Of a stretch of 64,000 nucleotides of DNA, positions 38,397-47,014 are shown piece after piece. This DNA is from REEB95 sp963762425. Lineage in GTDB: Bacteria > Pseudomonadota > Alphaproteobacteria > ATCC43930 > CGMCC-115725. Numbering within the stretch: position 1 is the stretch's first letter; each line of letters begins with the position of its first letter. Under the pieces are notes generated by a model. That model was not told where the DNA came from and ran no database searches. It was given only the letters and a program-made list of their open reading frames with translations. Location: NCBI GenBank assembly GCA_963762425.1, contig CAVXKY010000010.1, positions 112,456 to 176,455 of the forward strand, read 5' to 3'. The translations under genes and the position numbers were made by a program.

Positions 38397-39129
38397 GGAT
38401 CCGGCCGTAGTAAAGCTTGTAGTACGCCAGTCCGAGGATTTCATGGAGGGCGTAGAAACTGTCGGTGAGCGCGTCCGATTGCGGCAGGTACAAATTGGGG
38501 TCGAACGGGGAGTTGAGATTGAGATATGTCCGGATGGTCGGCATCGGGATGACGTCGAGCCCCTCATGCTCGAAGGCCCATAGCGCGCGCGGCATGTGCC
38601 AGGGCTGGGTCACCAGGATCACGGTGTGGATATGGGCCTCGCCCAGCAGCTGGGCGACGAAGCGCGCATTCTCGAAGGTGGTCTGGGACTGCTCCTCGCG
38701 CCAGCGCGCGGTGACGCCGAAATCCTGTTGCAGCGCGCGTTCCATCAAGGCCGCCATGGTCTCCCGGCTGTCGCCCACCTTGCCGCCCGAAACCACGATC
38801 GGCAGCGGATGCGCGCGCTCGATCTCGGCGGCGCGGGCGACCCGTTCCAGCGTCAACAGGCCCAGCTCGTCCGGCACCTTGTCGTTGTCGCCGTGATGGA
38901 TGGTGCCGGACAGCACGACGATCGCCTGGGCGTCGTCGAGGTTGCGCGTGGTGTCGGGCACCTGCGCTTCGAGATACTGCAAGAGCCGGCTCGAAACATA
39001 GGGCGTGGCGAAACCGTAAAGGCAGATCAGGCTCAGAAACGCGATGCCCAGCCCCAGCTTCTTGCGCGATCCCAGCGCGATCAATATCCCGGCGAGCGCG
39101 GTGACGATGAACACCGTCGGCTGCAGCAC
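38389..39129 (-). CDS. YdcF/ElyC-family (DUF218) protein
   Basis: Two N-terminal membrane helices (VLQPTVFIVTALAGILIAL and LGIAFLSLICLYGFATPYV) are followed by a DUF218 domain: DDAQAIVVLSGT, PIVVSGGKVGDSRETMAALM, ENARFVAQLL and ILVTQPWHMPRALWAFE. Proteins of this group act in envelope polysaccharide or lipid-carrier metabolism in the inner membrane. No ATG is present near the expected start. The annotated GTG at 39129 lacks an SD. An ATC at 39156 has a GAGGGAG about 8 nt upstream and would add nine hydrophobic residues, so either a rare start codon or a sequence error is possible. Confidence 0.85.
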   Translation of the reverse strand: MLQPTVFIVTALAGILIALGSRKKLGLGIAFLSLICLYGFATPYVSSRLLQYLEAQVPDTTRNLDDAQAIVVLSGTIHHGDNDKVPDELGLLTLERVARAAEIERAHPLPIVVSGGKVGDSRETMAALMERALQQDFGVTARWREEQSQTTFENARFVAQLLGEAHIHTVILVTQPWHMPRALWAFEHEGLDVIPMPTIRTYLNLNSPFDPNLYLPQSDALTDSFYALHEILGLAYYKLYYGRIRD

Positions 39130-39170
39130 GAAGGAATAGGCGAGGAAGGAAAGGATCGGCTTGGCTCCCT

Positions 39171-40289
39171 CTAAACGGGACGCGCCTCGGCCGGTTTGAG
39201 CCGCCGCATCACGGCCTTGCGCAGGAGATGCGGGAGCAGCAGCCGAAGCGGCATGCGCAGGCAATGACCGCGAAGATACAGGAACCCCAGGGCCAGTCCA
39301 GTGAGCCGATCGCCGCAACTGGGATGAAGCGGGCGCAGCGCCCGCTCGAACGCGAAATCCATCAGCAGCGAAACCGCCGGCGCCGGAGCGGGGACGGGGT
39401 CGCGCAGGATTCGCGGGGGCACCGGCGTCCCCAGGAATCGGGCGGCGTAGCGCAGGGCGTAGTGAAGCGGCCGTTCCAGCCGCAGCGTCGACGCCCGGGC
39501 GGTCAAGACGTCCCAGAAATCGGGCCCAAAATTCGGCGGAGCCGAGAAATGCCGCAACAGCCGGTTGATGTCGTCGAGGTCGCGCAGGCCGTTGACGAAT
39601 TCGCCGTCGTCGAACAGATGGACGGCGGCATGCAGCACCATGTCCTCGGGCGCCAGCACGGCGAAGCGCCCGTCGGTTCCGGCGGGTTTCGCGGCGTCGA
39701 TCATGCGCTTGGCGTCGACCGGGTGGACCGAGGTCAGCGGCACGATGTTGTGATGGACGTCGATGGTGGTGCGCCGGCTCTTGTGCTGCAAGGGCGGCAA
39801 TTCGTGCATCCAGCGGCGGTAATAGCTCTGGTCGTAGGAATCCTGCTTGACCGCCTGCCAGCCGCCCGACGCCAGATCCTTCTCGGCGGCGGCGATGAGC
39901 CGCCTCGGCACCAGGATATCGATGTCGCCGAAGAGCCGCCCGCGCGAGGGCGGCAACCCCGCCGCGGCATAGGACGCGCCCTTGAGCAGGATGGGTTTGA
40001 CGCCGAGGCCTTGCAGGGCCTCGCCGATATGATCGAGTTCGCGCGCGACGTCGCTCGCGTGTTTGGCCGCCAGGATTTGCGCCGCTTCGAGATGGCCACG
40101 CGCCCGTTCTGGCACGCACCCGCCGAGCCCGGCGGAGGATATCAGACAGGCTATCCGCGCCAGCAAACCGGACCGGCGCGCCTGGCGGATGGCGATGTCC
40201 CAGTCCTTCAGGCGCCAGTTTTCGATCGCGGATATCGCGGCGAGGGCCGGCGACACAAGGTCGGATGCCCGGCCGTTACCCTTGGTCAT
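39171..40289 (-). CDS. Nucleotidyltransferase-family protein of the exopolysaccharide locus
   Basis: 372 residues. The nucleotidyltransferase core is visible at LGVKPILLKGASYAAAG followed by RLFGDIDILVPRR, the G-D-x-D metal-binding pattern, and TTIDVHHNIVPLT with the third acidic residue. Helical C-terminal half with EDMVLHAAVHLFDDGEFVNGLRDLDDINRLL. This pattern matches the uncharacterised nucleotidyltransferases (PF14907 type) often found beside exosortase A loci. The substrate is unknown. First gene of the leftward trio, divergent from the main exopolysaccharide operon. Confidence 0.85.
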   Translation of the reverse strand: MTKGNGRASDLVSPALAAISAIENWRLKDWDIAIRQARRSGLLARIACLISSAGLGGCVPERARGHLEAAQILAAKHASDVARELDHIGEALQGLGVKPILLKGASYAAAGLPPSRGRLFGDIDILVPRRLIAAAEKDLASGGWQAVKQDSYDQSYYRRWMHELPPLQHKSRRTTIDVHHNIVPLTSVHPVDAKRMIDAAKPAGTDGRFAVLAPEDMVLHAAVHLFDDGEFVNGLRDLDDINRLLRHFSAPPNFGPDFWDVLTARASTLRLERPLHYALRYAARFLGTPVPPRILRDPVPAPAPAVSLLMDFAFERALRPLHPSCGDRLTGLALGFLYLRGHCLRMPLRLLLPHLLRKAVMRRLKPAEARPV

Positions 40290-40540
40290 GATCGGCCCCG
40301 GTCATGCCCGCTATCTATCCGCATTAATCTTTAGATTTTATTTACGTAAGCCTGCAAGCCGCGAAACAGATACTTAAATCCGGATAACCTTTCAGTAAGC
40401 TTTTCCCGGTATATCTCGGGCCTAGCGTTTGAAAGATTTAGCGAAAAGGCGAAATCGGCATTTCGCGGTCTTTCCGGCGCAAGCGGGCCGAGTTCGATGG
40501 CGATCATCGGGCGGCCATCACACTGTGGGGAGTGACTCTC
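40290..40540. promoter_or_regulatory. Divergent promoter region of the exopolysaccharide locus
   Basis: A 250-bp gap between the leftward nucleotidyltransferase and the rightward export operon, AT-rich around 40325-40385. It contains the perfect hairpin GCGAAAT-CGGC-ATTTCGC at 40449-40466, about 75 nt before the export gene, which may lie in the leader. No -10/-35 or sigma-54 element could be assigned with confidence. Confidence 0.45.
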
Positions 40541-41719
40541 TTGCCGCGTTATGCCCTTCGCCCGGTCCTGATTCTCGCGCTGCTGTTCGCCGCGGGTTGT
40601 TCCACGATCTCCGATTGGTCGGACGACCTGGTCGGCAACAGCTATCAGCGTTATCAGGCCAAGGAGGCCAAGCAGGCCGCCGCCGACAACGGGCTCAGCA
40701 TTCCCCCCGACATGAATGCGCGGCCGAATCTGCCGCAGCCGGTGGTCGCGTCGGCGCAGCCGCAATACTCCCAGGTGCAATACGCGCAGCCGCAAGTCGC
40801 GCAGCCGCAAGTCGCGCAGCCGCAATACGCGCAACCGCCGCAGACGGTGATGCCGCCGCAATACGCGCAATACGCGCAGCAGCCGGTGGCCGCGGCGCCG
40901 CAGCCGCAATATTCCCAGGTGCAATACGCGCAGCCGCAATACGCGCAAGCCCAGCAGCCGGCATCCTCCGCGCCGCAACAGCAATTCGTGCGGCAGAATT
41001 ACGCCTCGTCGCAGATGGCCGCGGCCCAGACCCAGCTTCAGACCCAGATCCCGGCGCCGCAGATGCCGATGCCGGCCCAGGTTCCGATGACCCAGGTTCC
41101 GATGCCGCAGGGTCCGGCTCCGCTGGCCTACGGTTCGGCGATGCCGGCTCAGATGGTGACGCAGAGCGCCGGCCTGCCGGGCGCGGCGTCCGCTGGATTG
41201 AGCGACCCGAGCATGGAGAACTACCTGATCGGTCCCGGCGACGAGCTCGACATCTTCGTCTGGCGCAACGCCGACCTCACCACCAAGGTGCCGGTCCGCC
41301 CCGACGGCAAGATCTCGATTCCGCTGGTCGATGACGTGATCGCGGTCGGCAAGACGCCGTCGATGCTCTCGCGCGAGATCGAGGAAAGGCTCAAGGCCTA
41401 CATCAAGGATCCGATCGTCACCGTCATCGTCTCGAATTTCGTCGGACCCTTCTCGCAGCAGGTCCGCGTCATCGGCGAGGCGACGCAGCCGCGCGCCATT
41501 CCCTATCGCGCCAACATGACGATGCTCGACGTGATGATCGAAGTCGGCGGCCTGACCCGGTTCGCCGCCGGCGACCGCTCGGTCGTCGTGCGCAATTTCA
41601 ACGGCAGGAAAGAAACCATCAAGGCGCACCTCGACGGCTTGGTCAAGGACGGCGACGTGACCGACAACATCGCGATGCGCCCGGGCGACATCGTGATCAT
41701 TCCGCAGCGCTACTTCTAG
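40541..41719 (+). CDS. Polysaccharide export outer-membrane lipoprotein (Wza-like), with Gln-rich linker
   Basis: 392 residues from a TTG at 40541 that has GGGGA 9 nt upstream; the in-frame GTG at 40532 directly abuts that motif and is less likely. A lipoprotein signal ends in FAAGC. Residues 60-200 are a low-complexity linker of repeated QPQYSQ, YAQPQ and AQPQ units, unusual for this family. The poly_export domain begins at NYLIGPGDELDIFVWRNADL and includes VRPDGKISIPLVDDV. The SLBB region follows, with VRVIGEATQPRAIPYR, and the protein ends in GDIVIIPQRYF. It forms the outer-membrane channel for exopolysaccharide, first in the main operon with the chain-length determinant. Confidence 0.93.
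   Translation: MPRYALRPVLILALLFAAGCSTISDWSDDLVGNSYQRYQAKEAKQAAADNGLSIPPDMNARPNLPQPVVASAQPQYSQVQYAQPQVAQPQVAQPQYAQPPQTVMPPQYAQYAQQPVAAAPQPQYSQVQYAQPQYAQAQQPASSAPQQQFVRQNYASSQMAAAQTQLQTQIPAPQMPMPAQVPMTQVPMPQGPAPLAYGSAMPAQMVTQSAGLPGAASAGLSDPSMENYLIGPGDELDIFVWRNADLTTKVPVRPDGKISIPLVDDVIAVGKTPSMLSREIEERLKAYIKDPIVTVIVSNFVGPFSQQVRVIGEATQPRAIPYRANMTMLDVMIEVGGLTRFAAGDRSVVVRNFNGRKETIKAHLDGLVKDGDVTDNIAMRPGDIVIIPQRYF
40757..40939 (+). repeat. In-gene repeats coding the Gln-rich linker
   Basis: Near-identical 39-nt copies at 40757-40795 and 40901-40939 (one base differs), each coding QPQYSQVQYAQPQ, with further 12- to 15-nt units coding AQPQ or AQPQY between them. Such in-frame repeats can expand or contract by slippage or recombination. 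Confidence 0.8.
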
Positions 41720-41750
41720 AAACGGACGGGACGGGTACAAGGCAGTCATT

Positions 41751-43328
41751 ATGGAATCACTATCCAGTCTGGTCTTCCAATACCTGCACGCGATCTGGCG
41801 GCGTAAGTGGATCGTCGCGCTCGCCGCCTGGGCGGTGTGCATCGTCGGTTGGACCGTTGTCGCCATGATTCCGAGCCGTTACGAGTCGACGGCGCGCGTC
41901 TACGTCGACGCCGACCAGCTGCTGACGCCGCTGTTGCGCGGCATCACGGTCGACGTCGATCCCGGCCAGCAGCTCGACGTGCTGCAACACACGCTGTTGT
42001 CCCGGCCGAACATGGAACAGCTGATGCACATGGCCGACCTCGACCGCACCGTCAAGACCGCCGCGGACAAGGACGCGCTGATCCAGAGGCTGATCCAGCA
42101 GATCGTGATCATCCCGCAGACGCGGAACCTGTTCGTCATCTCCTATCAGGACACCAATCCGACGACCGCGCGCAACGTGGTGCAGAGCCTGCTCACCATT
42201 TTCGCCGAGAACACCGCCGGCACGCAGCGCGCGCAGATGGACAACGCGCAGCGCTTCTTGAACGACCAGATCGCGCTCTACGAGCAACAGCTCCGCGACG
42301 CCGAAAAGCGCAACGCCGATTTCCGCGGCGCCCACCTCGAGGTGCTGTCGGGCGCCGCCTCGTCCGCCGCGATCGACAGCCTGCGCAAGCAGCTCGAGCA
42401 GACCAAGAACGATCTGCAGGACGCGATCGTCAAGCGCGACGAGGTGCAGAAGAACATCGACGGCCTGGTGCCGGTCAGCAGCCTCGATGCGACATCGGCA
42501 ACCGCCGCCATCGCCGGCGGCCCCAACGCCGAACAACGCCTGGTGACGCTGCAACAGCAGCTCGTCGATCTGCGCCTGCGCGACACCGACCAGCATCCGG
42601 ACGTGATCGCGCTCAAGAATCAGATCGGCGCGCTCAGCGCCGAAATCGCCGCCGCCCGCGGCCTCAAGAGCGGGGGCGCCACCTCCGCTTCCGGCGAGGG
42701 CGGCGCGGTTCGCACCCGGGTTTCGAACGTGGTCTATGACCAGGTCCGCATCCGTCTCTTGGACGCCCAGTCCCAGGTGGTCTCGTTGCAGCGCCGGGCC
42801 GACCAGGCCCAGGCCGAGCTCGACCGCGTCACCGCCATCGCCCAATCCCAGCCCGGCGTCGACGCGCAGATGGAAGACATGGACCGCGACTACGGCATCC
42901 TCAAGAAGAATTACGAAGAGCTGCTGTCGCGGCGCGAGGCGACCAACCTCGCCGAAGCGGCCGACACCACGGCCGACAAGATCCAGTTCCGCATCGTCGA
43001 CGCGCCCCAGGTGCCGACCGTGCCGTTCGCCCCCAACCGTCCCCTGCTGTTCTCGGTCGTGATGATGGCGGGCGTGCTCGGCGGTCTCGCCATTCCCATC
43101 CTGCTGACGCAGATCGACCGCTCCTACGCTTCGCTGCAGCGCCTGCGCGGCCTGGGCCTGCCCGTTCTGGGCGGCGTCACCTACGTCTCGCTCTTCAAGT
43201 CGAAGAGCCAGGGCATGATGGAAACCGCCGGCTTCGGCGCCTCGGCCGTCGCCTTGATGATGATCTATGGCGTGCTCATCGTCTTGTCCATCAACCTTCA
43301 CAGTGTCATGTCCGGGAGTCTGGGCTGA
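41751..43328 (+). CDS. Polysaccharide chain-length determinant, exosortase-A locus type (Wzz/GumC-like)
   Basis: 525 residues. N-terminal membrane helix (IVALAAWAVCIVGWTVVAMI) after a short cytoplasmic tail, periplasmic Wzz domain beginning SRYESTARVYVDADQLL, long coiled coils (residues 165-250 and 320-420, with RDAEKRNADFRGAH and QAQAELDRVTAIA), the GNVR-like DYGILKKNYEELLSRREA block, and two C-terminal helices around the PNRPLLFSVVMMAGVLGG segment. It controls polymer length and links export to the kinase-like protein encoded next, whose start codon overlaps this stop (TGATG). Confidence 0.93.
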   Translation: MESLSSLVFQYLHAIWRRKWIVALAAWAVCIVGWTVVAMIPSRYESTARVYVDADQLLTPLLRGITVDVDPGQQLDVLQHTLLSRPNMEQLMHMADLDRTVKTAADKDALIQRLIQQIVIIPQTRNLFVISYQDTNPTTARNVVQSLLTIFAENTAGTQRAQMDNAQRFLNDQIALYEQQLRDAEKRNADFRGAHLEVLSGAASSAAIDSLRKQLEQTKNDLQDAIVKRDEVQKNIDGLVPVSSLDATSATAAIAGGPNAEQRLVTLQQQLVDLRLRDTDQHPDVIALKNQIGALSAEIAAARGLKSGGATSASGEGGAVRTRVSNVVYDQVRIRLLDAQSQVVSLQRRADQAQAELDRVTAIAQSQPGVDAQMEDMDRDYGILKKNYEELLSRREATNLAEAADTTADKIQFRIVDAPQVPTVPFAPNRPLLFSVVMMAGVLGGLAIPILLTQIDRSYASLQRLRGLGLPVLGGVTYVSLFKSKSQGMMETAGFGASAVALMMIYGVLIVLSINLHSVMSGSLG

Positions 43329-44362
43329 TGATCGACGAGACCTCGCGCAAGCTGATCGAACGCGCCGCCGCCCATCTGCGCGCCCGCGGGCAAGCCCCGG
43401 CCGCGCCGATGGCGCCGCCCCCGACGCCGCCGGTCAACGATCCCTATGTGCCGCCGCCGGCCGGCCGCGCCGCTTATGCGCCGCAAAGCGCCATGGCCCC
43501 CGAATCCGCCTATCGCGAACCCGTGCTGGCCGGGCCGGCATCTCCGCGCCATCGCGGCGCCGGGCCGCGCGCCCAGGCCGCGCCCGCCTATCTCGAGGAA
43601 GAATACGAGGAACCGCCGCCCGCGCCGCAAGGTCACAGCCGCCAGGTCTCGATCGACCGCAACAGCCTGGCGCGCCACGGCATCGCCATTCCCTCGGCCA
43701 AGCGCTCGCGCGTGGTCGAGGAATTCCGCATGGTCAAGCGCCAGGTGGTCGGCAATTACATGGAAGAGGCCGCCGACGACGCGATGAACAAGAACCGCGT
43801 CATCATGGTGACCTCGGCCCGGCCGCGCGAGGGCAAGACCTTCACCGCCATCAATCTCGCCCTCTCCATCGCCACCGAGCAGGACCTCAAGGTTCTGCTG
43901 ATCGATCTCGACACCAAGTACCACGCCATGCAGGACATGATGGGCATTCCGGCCAATTACGGCCTGATCGACCTCTTGTCCAACCCCGAGATCGATTTCT
44001 CCGACGTGGTGTTGCGCACCAATTTGCCGAATCTCACGGTCATGCCGGCGGGCACGCCCAACGTCCGCTCGCCCGAGCTTTTGTCGAGCAAGCGCACCCG
44101 CGCGATGTTCACCGAGATGACGCAGCGTTATTCCGACCGCTTCATCATTTTCGACGCGCCCTCCGTCCTCGGTTCCAGCGACCCGGCGGTGCTCGCCGGG
44201 CTGGTCGGCCAGGTGGTGATGGTGGTCGAGGCCGACCGCACCCAGCAGGAAGAGGTCGAGACCGCGGTGGGTCTCATCAGCGCCTGCCCGATCGTCAGCC
44301 TCCTCTTGAACAAGATCCGCACCTCGGCCGCCGATCAATTCGGCTCCTATTCCGACTATTGA
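43328..44362 (+). CDS. CpsD/CapB-like tyrosine-kinase-family ATPase of the exosortase A locus
   Basis: 344 residues. A Pro/Ala-rich N-terminal 120 residues are followed by the BY-kinase/ParA-like domain: VEEFRMVKRQV, P-loop TSARPREGKTFTAINLA, Walker A' VLLIDLDTKYH and a Walker B-like FIIFDAPSVLG. The P-loop has Arg where the family usually has Gly (PGEGKT). The usual D-A-D after the Walker A' strand is D-L-D, without the normal downstream pattern. The C-terminal Tyr cluster is reduced to GSYSDY. It would partner the chain-length determinant to control export, but autokinase activity is doubtful from these residues. Confidence 0.88.
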   Translation: MIDETSRKLIERAAAHLRARGQAPAAPMAPPPTPPVNDPYVPPPAGRAAYAPQSAMAPESAYREPVLAGPASPRHRGAGPRAQAAPAYLEEEYEEPPPAPQGHSRQVSIDRNSLARHGIAIPSAKRSRVVEEFRMVKRQVVGNYMEEAADDAMNKNRVIMVTSARPREGKTFTAINLALSIATEQDLKVLLIDLDTKYHAMQDMMGIPANYGLIDLLSNPEIDFSDVVLRTNLPNLTVMPAGTPNVRSPELLSSKRTRAMFTEMTQRYSDRFIIFDAPSVLGSSDPAVLAGLVGQVVMVVEADRTQQEEVETAVGLISACPIVSLLLNKIRTSAADQFGSYSDY

Positions 44363-44403
44363 TCCGTCCCGCATCCCATGCAGAAGCCCGTGTCGAGCGC
44401 AGA

Positions 44404-46017
44404 ATGCAAATCACCCGTCCGCTGGCCGTCCTCCTCTCAGCCGCAACCCTCCTTGCGGCCGGGCAGGCCTCGGCTCAATTCGCGGTAGGCCCGCTCGACG
44501 ACCAGGGCAACGGGCCGACGCCGCCGTTCTACGATCCGCTGCTGCGTCAGAATACCGACGACCTCAAAGAGCATCTTCCGCCCGGCGCCCCGTTGTGGCT
44601 GGTCGCCCCCCGCATCACCACCTCGGTGGAGTTCACCGACAACGTCTACAACGCCCAGGCCGGAAACCGCGTCGCCGACGTCATCACCACGGTCGCGCCC
44701 GGCCTTTACATCGGCGGGGATTCGCCGCGGCTGACCGCCAATTTCGACTATAACCCGCAGATCCAGCGCTATTTCGCGGCCCCCAGCCTTAACAATATTC
44801 AACAGAGCGCGTTCTTCGAGGCGGTCGGCCGCCTGAAACAGGACGACTCGCTCGATCTCGACGCCACCGGCGCGGCGTTCCAGAGCTCGCGCGACGGCTC
44901 TTTCGGCGGCTTGCCGACGAACGATATCACCGCGAACGACCGCGTCGCGAGCTACGCCATCCAGGCCAGCCCGGTGGCGCGGAATCATTTCGGCGTCTTG
45001 GGCGATAACGAGCTGCGCTACACCGTCGGCGAGACCCTGTTTCGAGGCAACGCCGGCGCCGGCGACACCGGCCTCGGCACCACCGGCACCAGCACCGGCA
45101 GCAACGTCACCACGGCGATCGGCGATGCCACCTACCAGGAGCTGCGCGAAACCCTCGATTCGGGCGACGCCGGAAAATACCTCAGCAACAGCCTCCTGCT
45201 CGACGGCCAGCAAACCAACGTCACGAACGGGGCCGGCTCGAACCGGCAAACGCTCGCCAGCGACGAGATCCGGCTCCATCTGCGCAGCAATTTCGCGCTG
45301 GTGGGGGCCGGCGGCTGGCAGACGATCGACTACGAGACTCCGCTGGTCTCGAATTTGAACGGGCCGACCTGGTATGGCGGCTTCGTCTATCAGCCCAACC
45401 AGGATTCCCAGATCGAGCTCAATTACGGCCACCGAAACGGCGGCAATTCCTTCCTCGGCGATCTGCGCTATTCGATCACGCCGCTCACCACCCTTTATGC
45501 GGGCTACTCGGAAGCCACCAGCACGCCGCAACAGACGATCCTGAGCAACCTCAACAACGCCGTGCTGGGGCCGAACGGCACGACTCTCAGCGCCATCACC
45601 GGCCTGCCGCTTTCGCTCAACAACAATGAATTGAGCCTGCAGAACGACGTCGACCGGGTGCAGAATTTTACCTCCAGCCTCGTCACCCAGCTCGCCACCG
45701 ACCGCTTCAGCCTGAGCGTGAATCACGAGGAATTGACCTCGCTCACCGGCTTGACGGCGGGCGACCAGTACACCGGCGTCTCCGTCGCCTGGAATCGCGC
45801 GCTGAACGAGCAGAACAGCCTCTATGTCGTGACCAGCTATTACTCGCGCGGTTTCGATCACATCCACTCCTACTTCAATCTGGTCTCGTTCGATCATGAG
45901 TTCGGCCGGGATCTGTTCGGCAATATCTCCTACTCCTTCACCTATTCCGACATGCAGAACCCCAGCTCCAACTATTTCCGCAACTCGCTGGTCTTCTCGC
46001 TGCGCAAGGTCTTCTAG
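44404..46017 (+). CDS. Outer-membrane beta-barrel protein of the PEP-CTERM system (TIGR03016-like)
   Basis: 537 residues from ATG 44404. Signal peptide ends at ASAQF. The mature protein has the pattern of alternating strands seen in the PEP-CTERM-associated barrels: PRITTSVEFTDNVYNAQAG, TTVAPGLYIGGDSPRL, FYAxP-type FAAPSLNN, then repeated strands to the terminal SLRKVF with final Phe. It is expected to sit in the outer membrane next to the export channel. It is transcribed with the chain-length determinant and ATPase upstream. An SD for the next gene overlaps its 3' end. Confidence 0.88.
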   Translation: MQITRPLAVLLSAATLLAAGQASAQFAVGPLDDQGNGPTPPFYDPLLRQNTDDLKEHLPPGAPLWLVAPRITTSVEFTDNVYNAQAGNRVADVITTVAPGLYIGGDSPRLTANFDYNPQIQRYFAAPSLNNIQQSAFFEAVGRLKQDDSLDLDATGAAFQSSRDGSFGGLPTNDITANDRVASYAIQASPVARNHFGVLGDNELRYTVGETLFRGNAGAGDTGLGTTGTSTGSNVTTAIGDATYQELRETLDSGDAGKYLSNSLLLDGQQTNVTNGAGSNRQTLASDEIRLHLRSNFALVGAGGWQTIDYETPLVSNLNGPTWYGGFVYQPNQDSQIELNYGHRNGGNSFLGDLRYSITPLTTLYAGYSEATSTPQQTILSNLNNAVLGPNGTTLSAITGLPLSLNNNELSLQNDVDRVQNFTSSLVTQLATDRFSLSVNHEELTSLTGLTAGDQYTGVSVAWNRALNEQNSLYVVTSYYSRGFDHIHSYFNLVSFDHEFGRDLFGNISYSFTYSDMQNPSSNYFRNSLVFSLRKVF

Positions 46018-46027
46018 GAGCGGATCG

Positions 46028-46915
46028 ATGGACGGCACCGGGCCACGCCGCGAGGGACAGTTGCGCAGGGTCGGCGGCCGCGTTCTCAACGCCATGACCG
46101 TCGACGTCGAGGATTATTTCCAGGTCGAGGCGCTGTCGCGCGCGGTGCCGCGCAAGGATTGGGACGCGATTCCGTCGCGGGTCGAGATCGGCACCGATCG
46201 GCTGCTCGGCTTGTTCGCCCGAGCCCAAGTCAAGGCGACCTTCTTCGTGCTCGGCTGGATCGCCGAGCGCCATCCCGCCATGATCCGGCGCATCGTCGAA
46301 TCCGGCCACGAGCTCGCGAGCCACGGGGTCCAGCACGATCGCGCCGACCGCCAGACGCGCGCCGAATTCCGCGCCGATGTCCGCCGCAGCAAGAAAATGC
46401 TCGAGGATATTGGCGGCGTCGCGGTCAAGGGATATCGCGCCGCGACTTTCTCCATCGGGGCCTCCAACCTTTGGACCCACGACGTGCTGGCCGAGGAAGG
46501 CTTCGCCTACAGCTCGAGCATCTATCCGATCGCGCACGATCTCTACGGCATGCCCGACGCGCCGCGCGCGCCGTTCCGGGCGGGCGGCAAGGGGTTGCTC
46601 GAAGTGCCGCTCACCACCCTGCGTGGCTTCGGCCGCAATTGGCCGTCCTCCGGCGGGGGATATTTCCGCCTCTTGCCCTATGCGGTGTCGCGCTGGAGCC
46701 TCGGCCGCGTCAACGCGCGCGAGGGCCGCGCGGCGGTGTTCTATCTCCATCCCTGGGAGATCGACCCTAACCAGCCGCGCGTGAAGGGTCTTTCCCTCAA
46801 ATCCGGCTTTCGCCATTACCTCAACCTGGCGCGCATGGAGCGCCGCCTCGAACGCCTGCTCGGGGACTTCGCCTGGGGCGCCATGGACGAGGTCTTCCTG
46901 GGCGTCCGGCGATGA
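46028..46915 (+). CDS. Polysaccharide deacetylase, exosortase A locus type
   Basis: 295 residues from ATG 46028, which has AGGAG 7 nt upstream overlapping the preceding stop. NodB-type motifs: MTVDVEDYFQVEALSR (catalytic Asp pair), HELASHGVQHDRADR (metal-binding His residues), GYRAATFSI, and YLHPWEIDPNQPR (final His). The C-terminus matches the DUF3473-type extension of this group (YLNLARMERRLERLLGDF). It removes N-acetyl groups from the exopolysaccharide, probably in the periplasm or cytoplasm. No signal peptide is visible. Confidence 0.92.
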   Translation: MDGTGPRREGQLRRVGGRVLNAMTVDVEDYFQVEALSRAVPRKDWDAIPSRVEIGTDRLLGLFARAQVKATFFVLGWIAERHPAMIRRIVESGHELASHGVQHDRADRQTRAEFRADVRRSKKMLEDIGGVAVKGYRAATFSIGASNLWTHDVLAEEGFAYSSSIYPIAHDLYGMPDAPRAPFRAGGKGLLEVPLTTLRGFGRNWPSSGGGYFRLLPYAVSRWSLGRVNAREGRAAVFYLHPWEIDPNQPRVKGLSLKSGFRHYLNLARMERRLERLLGDFAWGAMDEVFLGVRR

Positions 46916-47014
46916 CCAGGGCCCGGCTAAAATCCCTTCTATTCCAGTCCCTTGCCCGGTTTCTTAGCGAAAAATTCAGCCCCGCGGGCGCAAACTGGGG
47001 GCGGAAATAGCCTC

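Noticed and set aside
40757..40939. Spaced repeats that could suggest a CRISPR array
   Set aside because: They are in frame within the export gene, code a Gln-rich linker and lack unique spacers of constant length.
41760..43301. 513-codon open frame antisense to the chain-length determinant
   Set aside because: The plus-strand frame has the full Wzz layout; the antisense frame shows only charged low-complexity sequence.
44437..46095. 552-codon open frame antisense to the outer-membrane barrel gene
   Set aside because: The plus strand has a signal peptide and a terminal Phe in a barrel; the antisense frame has no recognisable feature.
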